From: Sabethes cyaneus
Lineage: Eukaryota > Arthropoda > Insecta > Diptera > Culicidae
DNA: 64,000 bases
Direction of reading: 5' to 3'
Assembly: GCF_943734655.1 (NCBI RefSeq)
Contig: NC_071353.1
Span: 81,064,409-81,128,408, forward strand
Shown: positions 44,819 to 57,280 of the stretch, piece after piece
Layout: each line of letters opens with the position of its first letter
Position numbering within the stretch: the stretch's first letter is position 1
Notes under the pieces: generated by a model
What the model was told of the DNA's origin: nothing
Seen by the model: only the letters and a program-made list of their open reading frames with translations
Databases searched by the model: none
Made by a program: the position numbers and the translations under genes

Positions 44819-44871
44819 TTTCCTCGAGGGTAGATGACCTCGTACTCAATTGTTTTAAATTGTACGCACCG

Positions 44872-45520
44872 GTAGAAGAAATAGCAAATATTGCGACAGC
44901 TAATCTTTTCTATAGGTTTCTATTATACGTCTGCTCAGCTTGACTTCCAGACACGAACTGTGTTGAAATATAATCCTCCAGAAATATTAGTCATGGATGG
45001 TGAAAAATCCTTCATGACAGGAGACTTGGTAAACTTCTACAATGCCCATCATATTGAACCTTATATCACTGCGACTGGAAGGAGCGAGATGAACGGGATT
45101 GTCGAACGTTTCCACTCCACCCTGTTAGAAATTTACAGAATGACAAAACACGAAAATCCAGAAAAATCATCCACTGACCTACTATTCCTATCCTTGAATA
45201 AATACAATTCCTCCATCCATAGTTCCACAAAACATACTCCCTATGAAATTATACTTCCCTCTCCTAGAACCCCCGAAATTATAGAAAAAGTTTACAAGAA
45301 TATTTCAGAAAAACAAAAGAAAGATTTAAAATATCATAACAAATTCAAAAAAGAAGTAGTAATCAGATGTAATCAAGATGTATACGAAAACGCAAGGCAG
45401 AGGATCAAACATAAAAAGAGGTTTAAGAAAAATAAAGTTAAACAGGTTAACAAGAGTACTGTAACCATGGATGATGGAAGAAGAATTCATAAAAATGATG
45501 TTAAAATAAGGGAAATTTAA
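44872..45520 (+). pseudogene. Errantivirus Pol, integrase C-terminal part
   Basis: After the LINE, the pol frame continues as EEIANIATANLFY but stops at a TGA near 44942. The next frame carries the rest of the integrase core: ILVMDGEKSFMTG with the second aspartate, and NGIVERFHSTLLEIYRM with the catalytic glutamate, then a lysine-rich C-terminus ending with a tail rich in KK. So a frameshift near 44900-44940 adds to the LINE interruption. It ends 34 bp before env. Confidence 0.82.
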
Positions 45521-45554
45521 TCCTGTCTAATGTTTTTCTCGTTACAGAATTCTC

Positions 45555-47066
45555 ATGTTTATAAAATTAATTCATACCAAAAAGATTGATGTCAAAAGGA
45601 TAGATAATCTCCCTATAATTGTTTTCGATTCAGGAACCGCTAGAATTCAGGAAACATCCCATTATTATATTCACCACTTCAATGTTACTTCTTTGAAAAC
45701 ACACGTAGAAACACTTAGAATTCAATTTGAACAATTGCGATCCAATCAGTTTACAAGCCTCACGAAACAAACATTTGAACAGATTCATGAAACTTTGAAA
45801 AATTTGGCCCCCTCTAGACGGCATAAACGTTGGAACAGTTTAGGAACAGCTTGGAAATTTATAGCCGGAAGTCCGGACGCAAACGACTTGAAAATTTTGA
45901 ATACTTCAATTAATGACCTTATTTCCAATAACCATCAACAAATTAGAATAAATAGAGCACTAAATTTACAAATGAAGGAACTTGTATTTAAAACAAAAGA
46001 TGCAATAGAGCTTTCAAATTCAAAATCATTAGAAATTTATTCAATAAACATTTTACTCAACTTGAAATATTTGGCAGAAAAACTAGAACAAATTGTAGAT
46101 AGCATATCTTTGGCAAAAGCAGGAATTCTTAATGAGAAAATTCTAAGTCAAGAGGAAATAGAAATTTTATATCAAGATCTATCAAAACAGAATATTACAG
46201 TTCATAATGCTGTGGAAGCACTCAACTATGCAGACTCAACGATTGCAACCAACGGCAAAGAACTAACCCTCATGATAAAAACTCCCATCTTGGATAAAAG
46301 GATATTCAACAAGATTCACGTTTTTCCTGTAACAGCAAATCACAAACAAATTCATTTGACGAACAGAAATTACCTAGCTCATGAAACCGGCAACTTCATT
46401 GTCAACACATTGGAACCAAAAATCTACAAACTTCACGAAGTGGCATTCGATAGCTCTAGATGTATACCAAAGTTACTCTCCGGACAGCAAGCAAATTGTA
46501 ACTACACCATGAACCCACCTGAGGAAGAAATCATCATAATCAATGACGAAAACATCATCATCAACTCGGACAACAACATGTCTTTTACATCAACTTGTGG
46601 GCTTATCAATCGTACCTTTACCGGAACCTTTTTAATTTTTTTTCAAGATTGCAAAGTCAACATCAACAACATTACCTACTCCAACGAAATACAGAGTATG
46701 GGTGGAGATCCAATTCACCTACCATTGGACGGCATAACAATTCAAAAGCAACTTACCATAGCTAATTTGAGCCTGGAACACCTACACCACTTGCACCTGG
46801 AAATGAGAAAGGAGATGGAATACATCCGACTGAATAATACGAGCATAGAATGGCCAGCTTGGTCCATTTTTGGGGGAATATTCGCATTCCCCTGCATGAT
46901 AACAGGTATCGTGATTCTTTTGAAAATCTTTCTCCACAGATCGGCTACAGTCAAAATTAAGCAAATATCCAGCGATCCATCAACGAAGGAACCACTAAGG
47001 GACATCCAACCAATTATCAGACCATTGACCTTTGGAGAGGTGATTCGGACGGAACCTCATCTCTAA
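45555..47066 (+). CDS. Errantivirus envelope protein (F-like)
   Basis: 503 residues, open. A basic furin-type site, RRHKR, lies near residue 85-89. It is followed by a hydrophobic glycine-containing stretch, and a single membrane anchor lies near 435-457, just before a short cytoplasmic tail. This layout matches the insect errantivirus Env family related to baculovirus F proteins, which mediates membrane fusion. No signal peptide is seen at this start, so the true N-terminus may come from a spliced upstream exon. Several N-X-S/T sites are present. No breaks are visible. Confidence 0.82.
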   Translation: MFIKLIHTKKIDVKRIDNLPIIVFDSGTARIQETSHYYIHHFNVTSLKTHVETLRIQFEQLRSNQFTSLTKQTFEQIHETLKNLAPSRRHKRWNSLGTAWKFIAGSPDANDLKILNTSINDLISNNHQQIRINRALNLQMKELVFKTKDAIELSNSKSLEIYSINILLNLKYLAEKLEQIVDSISLAKAGILNEKILSQEEIEILYQDLSKQNITVHNAVEALNYADSTIATNGKELTLMIKTPILDKRIFNKIHVFPVTANHKQIHLTNRNYLAHETGNFIVNTLEPKIYKLHEVAFDSSRCIPKLLSGQQANCNYTMNPPEEEIIIINDENIIINSDNNMSFTSTCGLINRTFTGTFLIFFQDCKVNINNITYSNEIQSMGGDPIHLPLDGITIQKQLTIANLSLEHLHHLHLEMRKEMEYIRLNNTSIEWPAWSIFGGIFAFPCMITGIVILLKIFLHRSATVKIKQISSDPSTKEPLRDIQPIIRPLTFGEVIRTEPHL

Positions 47067-47075
47067 AGGGGGACG

Positions 47076-47349
47076 AGTTAGCATCGGAGCCACCCGGACG
47101 GCGACGGTTGGAATTGCTGACCACCACGTTAGCAACGAAGCGGCCAGAACGAGGGCATCGAAACATGCTGACATCGATATCGGAGCGGATGGCAACCATC
47201 GATGGAACGTAGCAGCTTTCGAGGTGCAGCGTTTGCATTATGAACTGTAGTTAAGCTCAATTGTTGAATAAAGTTCAGTTCGTTTTAGGCTAGCGAGTAG
47301 TTAAGTTGTATTTTTTTAAAAAGGTAATCACGTCCGTGATTTTCTAACT
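47076..47349 (+). repeat. Errantivirus 3' LTR
   Basis: 274 bp, the same as 35444-35717 by eye. It is preceded by the polypurine tract AAAGGGGGACG (47065-47075) and followed by the CGCA target copy. Confidence 0.92.
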
Positions 47350-47676
47350 CGCAGCGTGCTTGACGGTTAGACCAAATGGAGCAAGTCCTGGAAAGTGTGG
47401 GACATTCGAGAAATTGGAGGCGGACAACCATGGATCGAGTTTGTTGGCGGAACATTGTTATGCAGGTGAAATCCTAATGGGCATCGCATTAGGATAAGTA
47501 AAGTATTTTAGTTTCTCTAGCATTTACTATAAAGGTATCGATACAAATATCGTCGTTTTAGCATCGATACTGGTCGGTATCGGGACGCTCAGTATCGATC
47601 CAAAATATCGATGTATCGGCTCAAAAGTATCGATTTTTTCGATACAGATACAGTATCGCCCAATGCTAATCTCCGA

Positions 47677-49719
47677 TGCACTTTGTATGATGGTGAAATT
47701 TCAGTTAGACTGATTACTGCGAAATCACGTGTAGCGCCTCTGGATGATATTCGTCGCAATCGTAAGAAAATGACCGTTCCTCGCTTGGAGCTATATTCCG
47801 CACTTGTGCTTAGTCATCTCTATGAAAAGGTCAGCAATAGTATTCCTATCTCTGCTCAGTCATTCTTCTGGACAGATTCCACTATAGTGAAATGCTGGCT
47901 TTCTTCGTCGCCATCCCGCTGGTAAATGTTCCTGGCAAATAAGGTGTCCGAAATTCAACACATAACCAGAAGTGGAGTTTGGAATCACGTGACCGGTTCT
48001 GAGAATCCTGCAGACGCTATTTCCCGCGGCATGACACCAGAACAAGGCAGATTACTCTACCTGGTGGCATGGACTAACTTGGCTGTTAAAATCCAGAAAC
48101 TCGTGGCCAAAGTCTGCTTCGTTGGATGAGGCAGATTTAGAGCAAACATTGCTCGAAGAAAAGCCTGTCGTAGCTACAGTTGCTCAACCACAACCTGTTA
48201 GTGAAACTTTCAGTCTACGGTCGACACTGTCAGCACTAATTAGAATCACAGCACTGTGTAGGAGATTTACATACAATTGTCGAAACCCTGCCAATCGAAA
48301 AACGGACTATTTGTCTCTCGAAGAACGTGAAACTGCTCTAATAGGATTAGTGAAACTTGCGCAAGCTGAAACTTTCGCCGAGGACCTTGCTAAGCTTTCA
48401 ACAACAGGCCAAGTAGGTGAATCTTCTCGGCTTCTTTCTTTGTTTCCGATGCTGGTCAATGGTGTCATCGTCGTTGGAGGTCGGCTCAAAAACGCTTCAG
48501 TGTCATTTGGAAGGAAACACCCAATCATTCAATACAACACACACCCTCTCACTTTGTTAATCGTAAGCCACTATCATCACACTATGTTACCCGCTGGATA
48601 ACAATTGCTGGTCGCCAGTATTCGAGAACGGTTTTGGCCACTCCGTCTGAAAAACCTTTGCAGAGAGGTAATTCGTAGCTGTGTTTCTTGTTTCCGTGTT
48701 AAGCCGACAAACCAACGGCAAGTCATGGGAGACCTTCCTTCTGAACGTGTAAGTCCAGCTTCATCCTTTGCTCATGTAGAGGTAGATTATTGTGACCCAT
48801 TCAAAATCCGTTTCCCGCATAGAAAAACTGATATTCGAATATGCTATGTGGTCACTTTGCATGCCTAGTAACCAAGGCAATCCATATGGAGATGGTTTCC
48901 GATCAAATAACGGAAGGGTTCATCGGTGCACTTCATCGCTTAGTCGCGCGTCGAGGAATGCCAGAAATCATCATGTGCGACAATGCTAGATACTTCTTAG
49001 GCGCAAAAAGGGAATTGGACCATTTGCGCAAGTTATTCAATTCATAAGCATTCACCAACTCCATACCACCAACTTCAAGTTCATCCCGCCACGATCGCCG
49101 AACTTCGGAGGGTTGTGAGAAGCGGGAAGCGGGAGTAAAATCGATGAAGTATCATCTAAAACGCACTCTAGGAACAAACGTCGTTACGCCAGAAGAGTTC
49201 TACACTTTACTGACGCAAATAGAAGCATGTCTAAACAGTCGACCATTAACACCCTTGAGTAACGATCCTGCAGATTTGGAAATCCTTACACTAGGACATT
49301 TTCTGACCCATCGTCAAATGGTGTCAATCGTAGAGCCCTCACTGCAACACCTGCGAGAAAATTCGTTATCACGATGGCAGCAGTTCCAGAAGTATCTACA
49401 GACAATCTGGAAAAAATGGTCTACATCCTACCTGTCGAATCTTCAAAACAAAGTTAAATGGACTAAACAGCAGAACAATTTGGCTAAAGATATGATGGTT
49501 TTGCTTAAGGACGACAACCAACCGCCTCTACGGTGGAGCCTTGGGAGAGTGCTCGAAGTACACACAGCAGACGACGGGAAGGTTCGGGTCGCGAAGATCA
49601 GGACCAAAGATGGCATATATACTAGACCCATTTTTAAAATTTGTGTTCTACCAATTTCTGACAACGTTTCTCCGTCACAACAAGGGGAAGACCAAGCTTC
49701 TCTTCAGCAAAGCGCATAA
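47677..49719 (+). pseudogene. BEL/Pao RNase H and integrase, broken
   Basis: RNase H resumes with KMTVPRLELYSALVLSHL and FFWTDSTIVKCWL. Integrase follows with the HHCC region (HYHHTMLP, CVSCFRV), a core with VEVDYCDPF (degraded VDYFGP), MCDNARYFLGAKREL, and the DUF5641-type end with LRWSLGRVLEVHTADDGKVR. Breaks seen: TAA at about 47922, frameshift near 48115, TAA at about 48598, frameshift near 48850, and loss of frame at 49045-49140. The stop at 49719 is followed by 220 bp before repeat B. Confidence 0.85.
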
Positions 49720-49940
49720 GTGCTTTTGCGGAAGCCAGGGGGCCTCATACAGTCCACTATTTGTCGTCATCAATCGTCGTCATCAAGAGCCGTCGTCAAT
49801 GGTCATCGTCGAATTTCATTCATCATAGTCACCAACCCGTCGGAGATGCAGCAACTTAGATGTTCAAACAATAAGTTCATCTAATTTTGATCGCTAGGCG
49901 AGCGATCCCGTAAAGTCAACGGAATGTTCCAGATATCCAG
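49720..49940 (+). other. BEL 3' non-coding interior
   Basis: Sequence rich in CGTCATC-like motifs (49767-49820) between the integrase stop and repeat B. The polypurine tract expected before the 3' LTR is not seen here; repeat B lies exactly in between. Confidence 0.5.
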
Positions 49941-50075
49941 TTTTGCCTTTCTACTATATAAATATATAGTATAAAGGTATAGAAATCACTTGGAAAACCG
50001 GAAATGGAAAGAAGGTCCTGCGGGCCGAATGTCATATACCATTCGACTCAGTTTTGAAAACTGAGCATTTTCTGT

Positions 50076-50376
<301 letters not shown>

Positions 50377-50928
50377 AACCGCTTTCAATCCCGCTCACTT
50401 TTGTCGGAGATGGCTGGACCGATTTTAATGTTCTTAGTGTGAAATGAAAGGTCTAGGTGTCCCATAGGTCACTATTGAATTTCATTTTGATCGGACTTTT
50501 AGTTCAAAAGTTATGCATAAAAACACGAAAAATATGGGACTTCATTATCTCATATGTCCCTTAACCGATTTGAACAAAATTGATTGCATATGAAAGAGGA
50601 GCCTTGCAAATCCTTAACTATCAAATTTCATGACGGTTGGACTTGTAGTTTGAAAGTTACATAAAGAAATGTGAAAAAATAGTATTTAAAACATATTTTT
50701 GTAACATATAAGCATTAATTCAATGAAAAATATCACGCATTTTATTATTATTTGAAAATTACTGCTGAGATCTATCAAACGAAACCGAGTGAATTAAAAT
50801 CGGACGGTTCATTCAAAAGTTATTCAAACTTCAACACTTAAGCACCGTATATTAAACCGTTAAAACGTGTGAAATCAAGACATATCAATCAAATGTTGAT
50901 TGTATTCAATGTGTGTGATGTATGTGTG

Positions 50929-50931
<3 letters not shown>

Positions 50932-50962
<31 letters not shown>

Positions 50963-51365
50963 TGTATGTATGTATGTATGTATGTATGTATGTATGTATG
51001 TATGTATGTATGTATGTATGTATGTATGTATGTATGTATGTATGTATGTATGTATGTATGTATGTATGTATGTATGTATGTATGTATGTATGTATGTATG
51101 TATGTATGTATGTATGTATGTATGTATGTATGTATGTATGTATGTATGTATGTATGTATGTATGTATGTATGTATGTATGTATGTATGTATGTATGTATG
51201 TATGTATGTATGTATGTATGTATGTATGTATGTATGTATGTATGTATGTATGTATGTATGTATGTATGTATGTATGTATGTATGTATGTATGTATGTATG
51301 TATGTATGTATGTATGTATGTATGTATGTATGTATGTATGTATGTATGTGTGTATGTATGTGTGT
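50932..51365 (+). repeat. (TATG)n microsatellite in copy B
   Basis: About 105 nearly perfect tetramers, with TGTG variants at the right end. Length may be unreliable in an assembly. Confidence 0.95.
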
Positions 51366-51560
51366 ATGTGATGACAATTTGCAATTTTTAAATTTGCATT
51401 GAAATTCAAGAGAAGTGAGAATCATCCCAATTGTCTGAAGTTTTTGAAGCCTCTTAGTGTAATACGAACTCTGAATTTAAGGAAACGATAAAACTTTTAC
51501 CGACTAAATTCCACTATTTAATATTCATTCGCGACACATACGTATACGCTTTGAAATAAG

Positions 51561-52163
51561 GATTGTATAACATTTCGCCGAATACCATTTCGCGAAAAAC
51601 CAATTCGCGAATGACCATAACACGGAATATATTGTTTCGCGGAAAACCATTTTACGGAAAGCACCATTTCGCGGAAAACATTTTTGCGGAAAAAATTTTC
51701 GCCGAAAGTACTATTTGGCGAAGAACCACCGCTTATTAAGTTTAGAAGCCGACAAAAGTTAAATCGATGCGAGGGTTAGGGAAAACTAACTAGAGGTCAG
51801 TAGACCTAGGAAAACGAATAGACCTAGACAGATGTGATCTCTGCGGGGGGGGCTGTCCCCCCCGTAGTAACCGGCGCTTCCGACGGCGGGTCACCGGCGA
51901 ACACTCGCCGTTACTTGCGACCGGCTTGCCATGAATCATCTAGGAAACGTTTGCTATTAACATGGGTTTCCGCGAAACAATATTTTCCGCCAAATGATTT
52001 TCCGCGAAATGTTTCTTTCCGCCAAACGGTTTTCCGCGGAATAGTTCTCTCCGCGAAAGGGTTTTCGGCGTATTGGTACTTTCCGCGAAAATGTTTTCCG
52101 CGAAATGGTATTCCGCGAAACGGTACTCTGCGATATGGTCTTCGGCGAAATGTTACACAACCC
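51561..52163. mobile_element. CGCG-rich foldback element, copy B
   Basis: Inverted ends GATTGTATAACATTTCGCCG and CGGCGAAATGTTACACAACC, arms of TTTCGCGGAAAACCAT-like units, central G8/C7 block and shared GC module at 51864-51943. Longer than copy A by 36 bp because the right arm has more units. Confidence 0.8.
51864..51943 (+). repeat. Shared GC-rich module, copy B
   Basis: It contains CCGGCGCTTCCGACGGCGGG, TCACCGGCGA and ACACTCGCCG, ending TGAATCATCTAGG. It is closer to the Helitron module in the GCTTCCGACGG part than copy A is. Confidence 0.85.
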
Positions 52164-53152
52164 TAGTGAGTTGATTTTTCCAAATAAATTTATACAAATT
52201 TCAAACAAATTTTGCGCATCAATAGATGCTCTTTTCAGTCAATAGATACTAGAGCTTAGAAATGTTATATGAAAAATAAGAAGTAAACGTTGCACGGTAG
52301 TAATTTTGTAAGATTTGCTTTCGTTAGTGACATTTTAAAGGACAGATGTCTTAAGTCAAGTATCATGTTCTAATAAATAAATCAAAAATGACACGCACTG
52401 GAAATCATATCGATCATATTTCCCATTCTCAAGCATGTTTGTGGTGCAGCTTTTGTACTATTTTTCGACCTCGTCTTGTTTCCTAACCCACTAATATTGT
52501 AAAAACGATGCGATCAAGCTAATGATTATCTTTTCATGAAAGTACAAAGAAGCTTAAGTTTTGATTTCCATGCAAAAATAATTATCAGAAGGAGCGCCAG
52601 CTAAGAAAAAGTTCAATTTCTCTTTTTCATATTTAATGCTCTATTCAGTTATTTTTTCTGATTCAAATATATTGTACAATTGAAGCCAAGCAAACTAATA
52701 GTAAAATTTTGAGATTAATCATTTTGTTGTCGATATCCTTTTTCTTCAAAAGTGAAGTATATAATAATTTTTCTGAACTCTTGTTTTTCAAAGATGCTAA
52801 CTTTGGTATTGATATCAAAATATCAAAAAATCTGCTATGAACACATATTTCATATTGTCAATTCAAAACAAATTTCGCATGTGGCTCTGAAGCCCGAAAG
52901 TTAAGGCCGACCGATTATAAAACTAAATAATCAAGTAACATAAATGACGCTTACAAGGAAGGAAAGAAAATATAATTATTCTACGCAATACGTTGTGAAT
53001 TTTACTGGCAACTAAGGATTTTGAAGAATACGGAACGGGTATTTAAAAATATAGTCAAGTTAATTATAGATGTTCCTGAGAAATTAAATAACGATTATTG
53101 TGGCAGTAGAAAGGCTAGGTTACGCCGCTAAGTGGATTAATTCGGGTTTTTT

Positions 53153-53629
53153 TGTTAATTTGTGGCATTACGTTATGTTTGTTTCTGCAAATATGTAGTT
53201 ATAGGAGCATTAGTTGTTCGATTTGCAGAGATTAGATAAAGGTTGAAATGGTACGCCATTTCAAGGCGGGCGGTAATGTTAAAGTTAGTACTAAAAATAA
53301 GTAGAGAGTAGCTAAGTAGAGTATAGACGCATCAGAATTCCAATTAATGGTAGCAAAGTAACTAGGATCCACCATGCAGTGGTGAATATAGGCTTATCAA
53401 TCTCTTATAGACACTCACTCTCAGTGATCGTTTGATAAAATTCATATGTAATATTAGTATCTATGAGATTAAAGTTCAGTACCGATCAAGCAATCACGGT
53501 AACAAGTAGTCAAATTCACGTCCGTTCGATCAAGTCCAGAATAAACGTTCTTCCTCTAAAGGTAGAGTTTCAGTACACACGCGAGTTTTCATTCTACCAA
53601 GTGAACCAGTGAAATATCAATCTCCAACA
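53153..53629 (+). repeat. BEL 3' LTR, complete
   Basis: 477 bp, beginning TGTTAATTTGTGGC and ending CTCCAACA, with AATAAA near 53541. Compared with the 5' LTR (26815-27160) the central and terminal parts are nearly identical, but about 100 bp around 53505-53600 are unrelated. The flanks TTTTT and CCTTT do not form a TSD. Repeat C starts at the next base. Confidence 0.8.
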
Positions 53630-53648
53630 CCTTTTTGCCTTTCTACTA

Positions 53649-53670
53649 TCTATACCTATAAAGAAGGATT

Positions 53671-53712
<42 letters not shown>

Positions 53713-55750
53713 CTGTGTTCCTTATAGAATCAAAAACTACTGAACCAATCGGCGTGAAAATTTGCATGTAGAGGTTTTTGGGGCCAGGAAAGGTTTTAGC
53801 GATGGTTAGAGACCCCTCCCCCCACTAAGAGGGGGGGCTCCCATACAAATGAAACACAAATTTCTGCATAACTCGAGAACTAATCAAGCCAATAGAACCA
53901 AATTTGGCATGTGGGTGTTTTCGGTGACAAGAATTTATTCTAGGGTAATTTGAGACCCCTCCCCTCTTTATAAGGGGAATTATAACTCCTCTCCCCTTTA
54001 AGAGGGGGGGTTTCCATACAAATTTCCTCATAACTCGAGAACTAATCAAGCAAATGGAACCAAATTTGGCATGTGAAGGTTTTCGAGGGCAAGAAAATTT
54101 TCTATGTTGAATTAGGACCCCTCCTCACTTTAAGAGGGGGGGCTCCTGCACAAATGAAATACCAATTTCCTCATAACTCGAGAACTAATCAAGCAAATGG
54201 AACCAAATTTGGCATGTGTGTGTTTTTGAAGACAAAATTTTTTTCTATGATGAATTGGGACCTCTCCCCACTTTAAGAGGGGGGGGGCTCCTATACAAAC
54301 GAAATACAAATTTCCTTATAACTCGAGAGCTAATCCAGCAAATGGAACCAAATTTGGCATGTAGGTGTTTTTGGAGGCAAGAATGTTTTCTATGATGATT
54401 AAGAACCTCTCCCCACTTTAGGAGGGGGGGCTCCTATACAAATGAAATACTAATTTCCTCATAACTCGAGAACTAATCAAGCAAATAGAACCAGATTTGG
54501 CATGTGGGTGTTTTCGGTGACAAGAATTTATTCTATGGTAAATTGAGACCCCTCCCTCTTTATAAGGGGAATTGTAACTCCTCTCCCCTTTAAGAGGGGG
54601 GGCTTCCATACAAATTTCCTCATAACTCGAGAACTAATCAAGCAAATGGAACCATCTTTGGCATGTGAAGGTTTTCGAGGGCAAGAAAATTTTCTACGGT
54701 GAATTAGGACCCCTCCCCACTCTAAGAGGGGGGGCTCCTGTACAAATGAAATACAAATTTCCTCCTAACTCGAGAACTAATCATGTGGGTGTTTTTTTTG
54801 GTGACAAGAATTTATTCTATGGTGCATTGAGACCCCTCCCCTCTTTATAAGAGGAATTATAACTCCTCTCCCCTTTAAGAGGAGGGACTTCCATAAAAAT
54901 TTCCTCATAACTCGAGAACTAATCAAGCAAATGCAACCAAATTTGGCATGTGAAGGTTTTCGAGTGCAAGAAAATTTTCTATGGTGAATTAGGACCCCTC
55001 CCCACTTTAAGAGGAGGGGCTCCTGTACAAATGAAATACAAATTTCCTTATAATTCGAGAACTAATCAAGCAAATGGAACCATATTTGGCATGTGGGTGT
55101 TTTTGGAGGCAACCATTTTTCCCATGATGAATTAGGACTTCTTACCTTTTTAGGAGGGGGGGGGCTCCCATTCAAACGAAATACAAATTTCCTCATAACT
55201 TTAGAACTAATCAAGCAAATGGAACCAAATTTGGCATGTGAGAGTTTTAGATGGCAGAATTTTTTTTCTGTGGTGTATTACGACCCCTTTTCCTTTTAAG
55301 AGGGTGGGCTCCCATACAAATGAAATACAAATTTCCTTATAATTTGAGTACTAATCAAGCAAATGGAACCAAATTTAGCATGTAGGAGATTTTTGAGTCT
55401 TGAATTTATTTTATGATAGTTAGAGACCTCTCACCCCTGTGGTAGGGGGATATGGACTCTCATACAAATAAAACAGAAATTTTTGCGAAACTCAAAAACT
55501 AATCCAACTCGAGAAATTCGAGACTCTTCCATAAAACATTAATCAATAACAAGACCACAAAAACTATCTATAGTAACACTAGATCATTCAGGACGAGCCG
55601 GTCGCGAGTGTTGCCGGTGACCCGCCGTCGGAAGCGCCGCCCACTGGGGGGCTTGCAAAACTCGAGAAGTGACAAAGATCATCCGAGATTCATGATTTAT
55701 GTACAACACAAGTTAATTTGTGGCAATACGAAGTTTGTCGGGTCAGCTAG
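53649..55750 (+). mobile_element. Helitron-like element, copy 2
   Basis: Starts TCTATACCTATAAAGAAGG, ends GTCAGCTAG, inserted between A (53648) and T (55751). The flanks join to CTACTATATAAATATATAG, exactly the uninterrupted sequence in copies A and B. That proves an insertion at an A/T dinucleotide without duplication, as for Helitrons. About 11 tandem units remain, against 14 in copy 1; a (CTGT)n tract near the 5' end is longer. No gene. Confidence 0.88.
55577..55651 (+). repeat. Shared GC-rich module inside Helitron copy 2
   Basis: Same sequence as 13112-13185 within the aligned Helitron copies: CTAGATCATTCAGGACGAGC, then GTGACCCGCCG and GGAAGCGCCG. Confidence 0.85.
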
Positions 55751-55866
55751 TATAAATATATAGTATAAAGGTATAGAAATCACTTGGAAAACCGGAAATG
55801 GAAAGAAGGTCCTGCGGGCCGAATGTCATATACCATTCGACTCAGTTTCGAAAACTGAGCATTTTC

Positions 55867-56351
<485 letters not shown>

Positions 56352-56531
56352 CGCTTTTAATCTCACTCACTTTTCTCGGAGATGGCTAAACCGATTTTAA
56401 TGTTCTTAGTGTCAAATGAAAGGTCTAGGTGTCCCATTGATCGCTATTGAATTTCATACTGATCGGACTTTTAGTTCAAGATGTTATGTATAAAATGCAG
56501 GGCTTGTTCGTTCACTTTGACTCAATGTTGA

Positions 56532-57223
56532 TGTTCGGATATGAACCAATTTTCTGTAGCAACCGATTATTTTTCGGTAATGCTCAAACTGCAATATATT
56601 TAAATTAAAACAAATTTTCAAAATATATACATTTAACTTACAAGAAGTGGTTTTACGTTTTCCGCTAACACTTTCTTCCTATCCTACGCTTGCTACAATT
56701 TATGGTTTGGCAATACGTTTTGTGCCTAAGGTCAACTTGGGGTGAGCTACCCTACTAGTAATTTCCGCGGCTGCGAATGCAGAGATTCGATCTGGTAAGT
56801 ATATATTTTTGATTTGTCTCAAGCTACTTACTACAAGGTCACTGCTGGTTACGGTAAGTATTATTTACAGGTAAGTATTCCACGTAAGTTTCTACGGTTG
56901 CTGTATCTGCAGGTAAGTATAAACAGGTATTGTTTACATTTTGGTATACATTATTTTCACTGCATAACTTCTTCCTTACCACTCAAAACACTAACTTCTA
57001 CCATTTATCAGGCGCTGTTTCGCGAACCCGGTGCTATTTCGCACGTTGAAAATGGTAAATAGTCGGTATTATTCAGAATTAGCTTTGAAACACTTTCTAT
57101 TTGTTTTTCAGAACACTTTTGCGATGGCGTTTTTTATTTATCTTCGCTCTTCTTTTACCCTCTAACCAACATAAACGTCATAAGCGATGTTGGCAGTGTT
57201 GCCATATATGCGGTATCGTAACA
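56532..57223 (-). repeat. 3' LTR of the gag-only element
   Basis: 692 bp. On the element's strand it starts TGTTACGATACCGC and ends CATATCCGAACA. Compared with the other LTR it has CGAACCCGG where the other has CGAACTCGG, and a small indel in a T run. GTAAGT-like motifs recur six times near 56797-56925. Confidence 0.92.
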
Positions 57224-57280
57224 CCCCCGCCCGTAACATCTGGTATTTCTAGATTTACAGATTCTCTAATACCGCCAAAT

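Larger units (their letters stand above)
40064..44871 (-). mobile_element. L1-like LINE, nearly intact
   Basis: About 4.8 kb, minus strand. A 19-base T run (40064-40082) is its poly(A) tail. ORF1 and ORF2 are separated by about 108 bp. The short 5' leader ends at about 44871. Flanks GTAAAAGAAAT (40049-40059) and GTAGAAGAAAT (44872-44882) look like an 11-bp TSD with one mismatch. The RT sequence is closest to the L1/Tx1 group. One in-frame stop in ORF2 is the only clear defect. Confidence 0.88.
35444..47349 (+). mobile_element. Errantivirus-like gypsy retrotransposon (endogenous retrovirus)
   Basis: Ty3/gypsy element with two 274 bp LTRs starting AGTTA and ending TAACT, and a 4-bp TSD CGCA (35440-35443 and 47350-47353) of the YRYR type preferred by errantiviruses. 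It carries gag, pol and env in order. An L1-like LINE (40064-44871) interrupts pol. Without it the element is about 7.1 kb, as expected. Gag and env are open; pol is broken by the LINE and probably one frameshift after it, so the copy is defective. Confidence 0.92.
33414..47668. mobile_element. hAT-like element 2, holding an errantivirus
   Basis: Same terminal inverted repeats as element 1, with TSD ATCTCCGA (33406-33413 and 47669-47676). In reverse orientation it matches element 1 throughout: 33414-35443 and 47350-47668 together give about 2,349 bp. The interruption is the gypsy element at 35444-47349. The two copies look nearly identical, so they spread recently relative to the BEL host. 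Confidence 0.87.

Noticed and set aside
50869..51425. Tyr-Val-Cys-Met and Thr-Tyr-Ile-His frames, also at 24892-25277 and 60610-61210
   Set aside because: Artefacts of (TATG)n.
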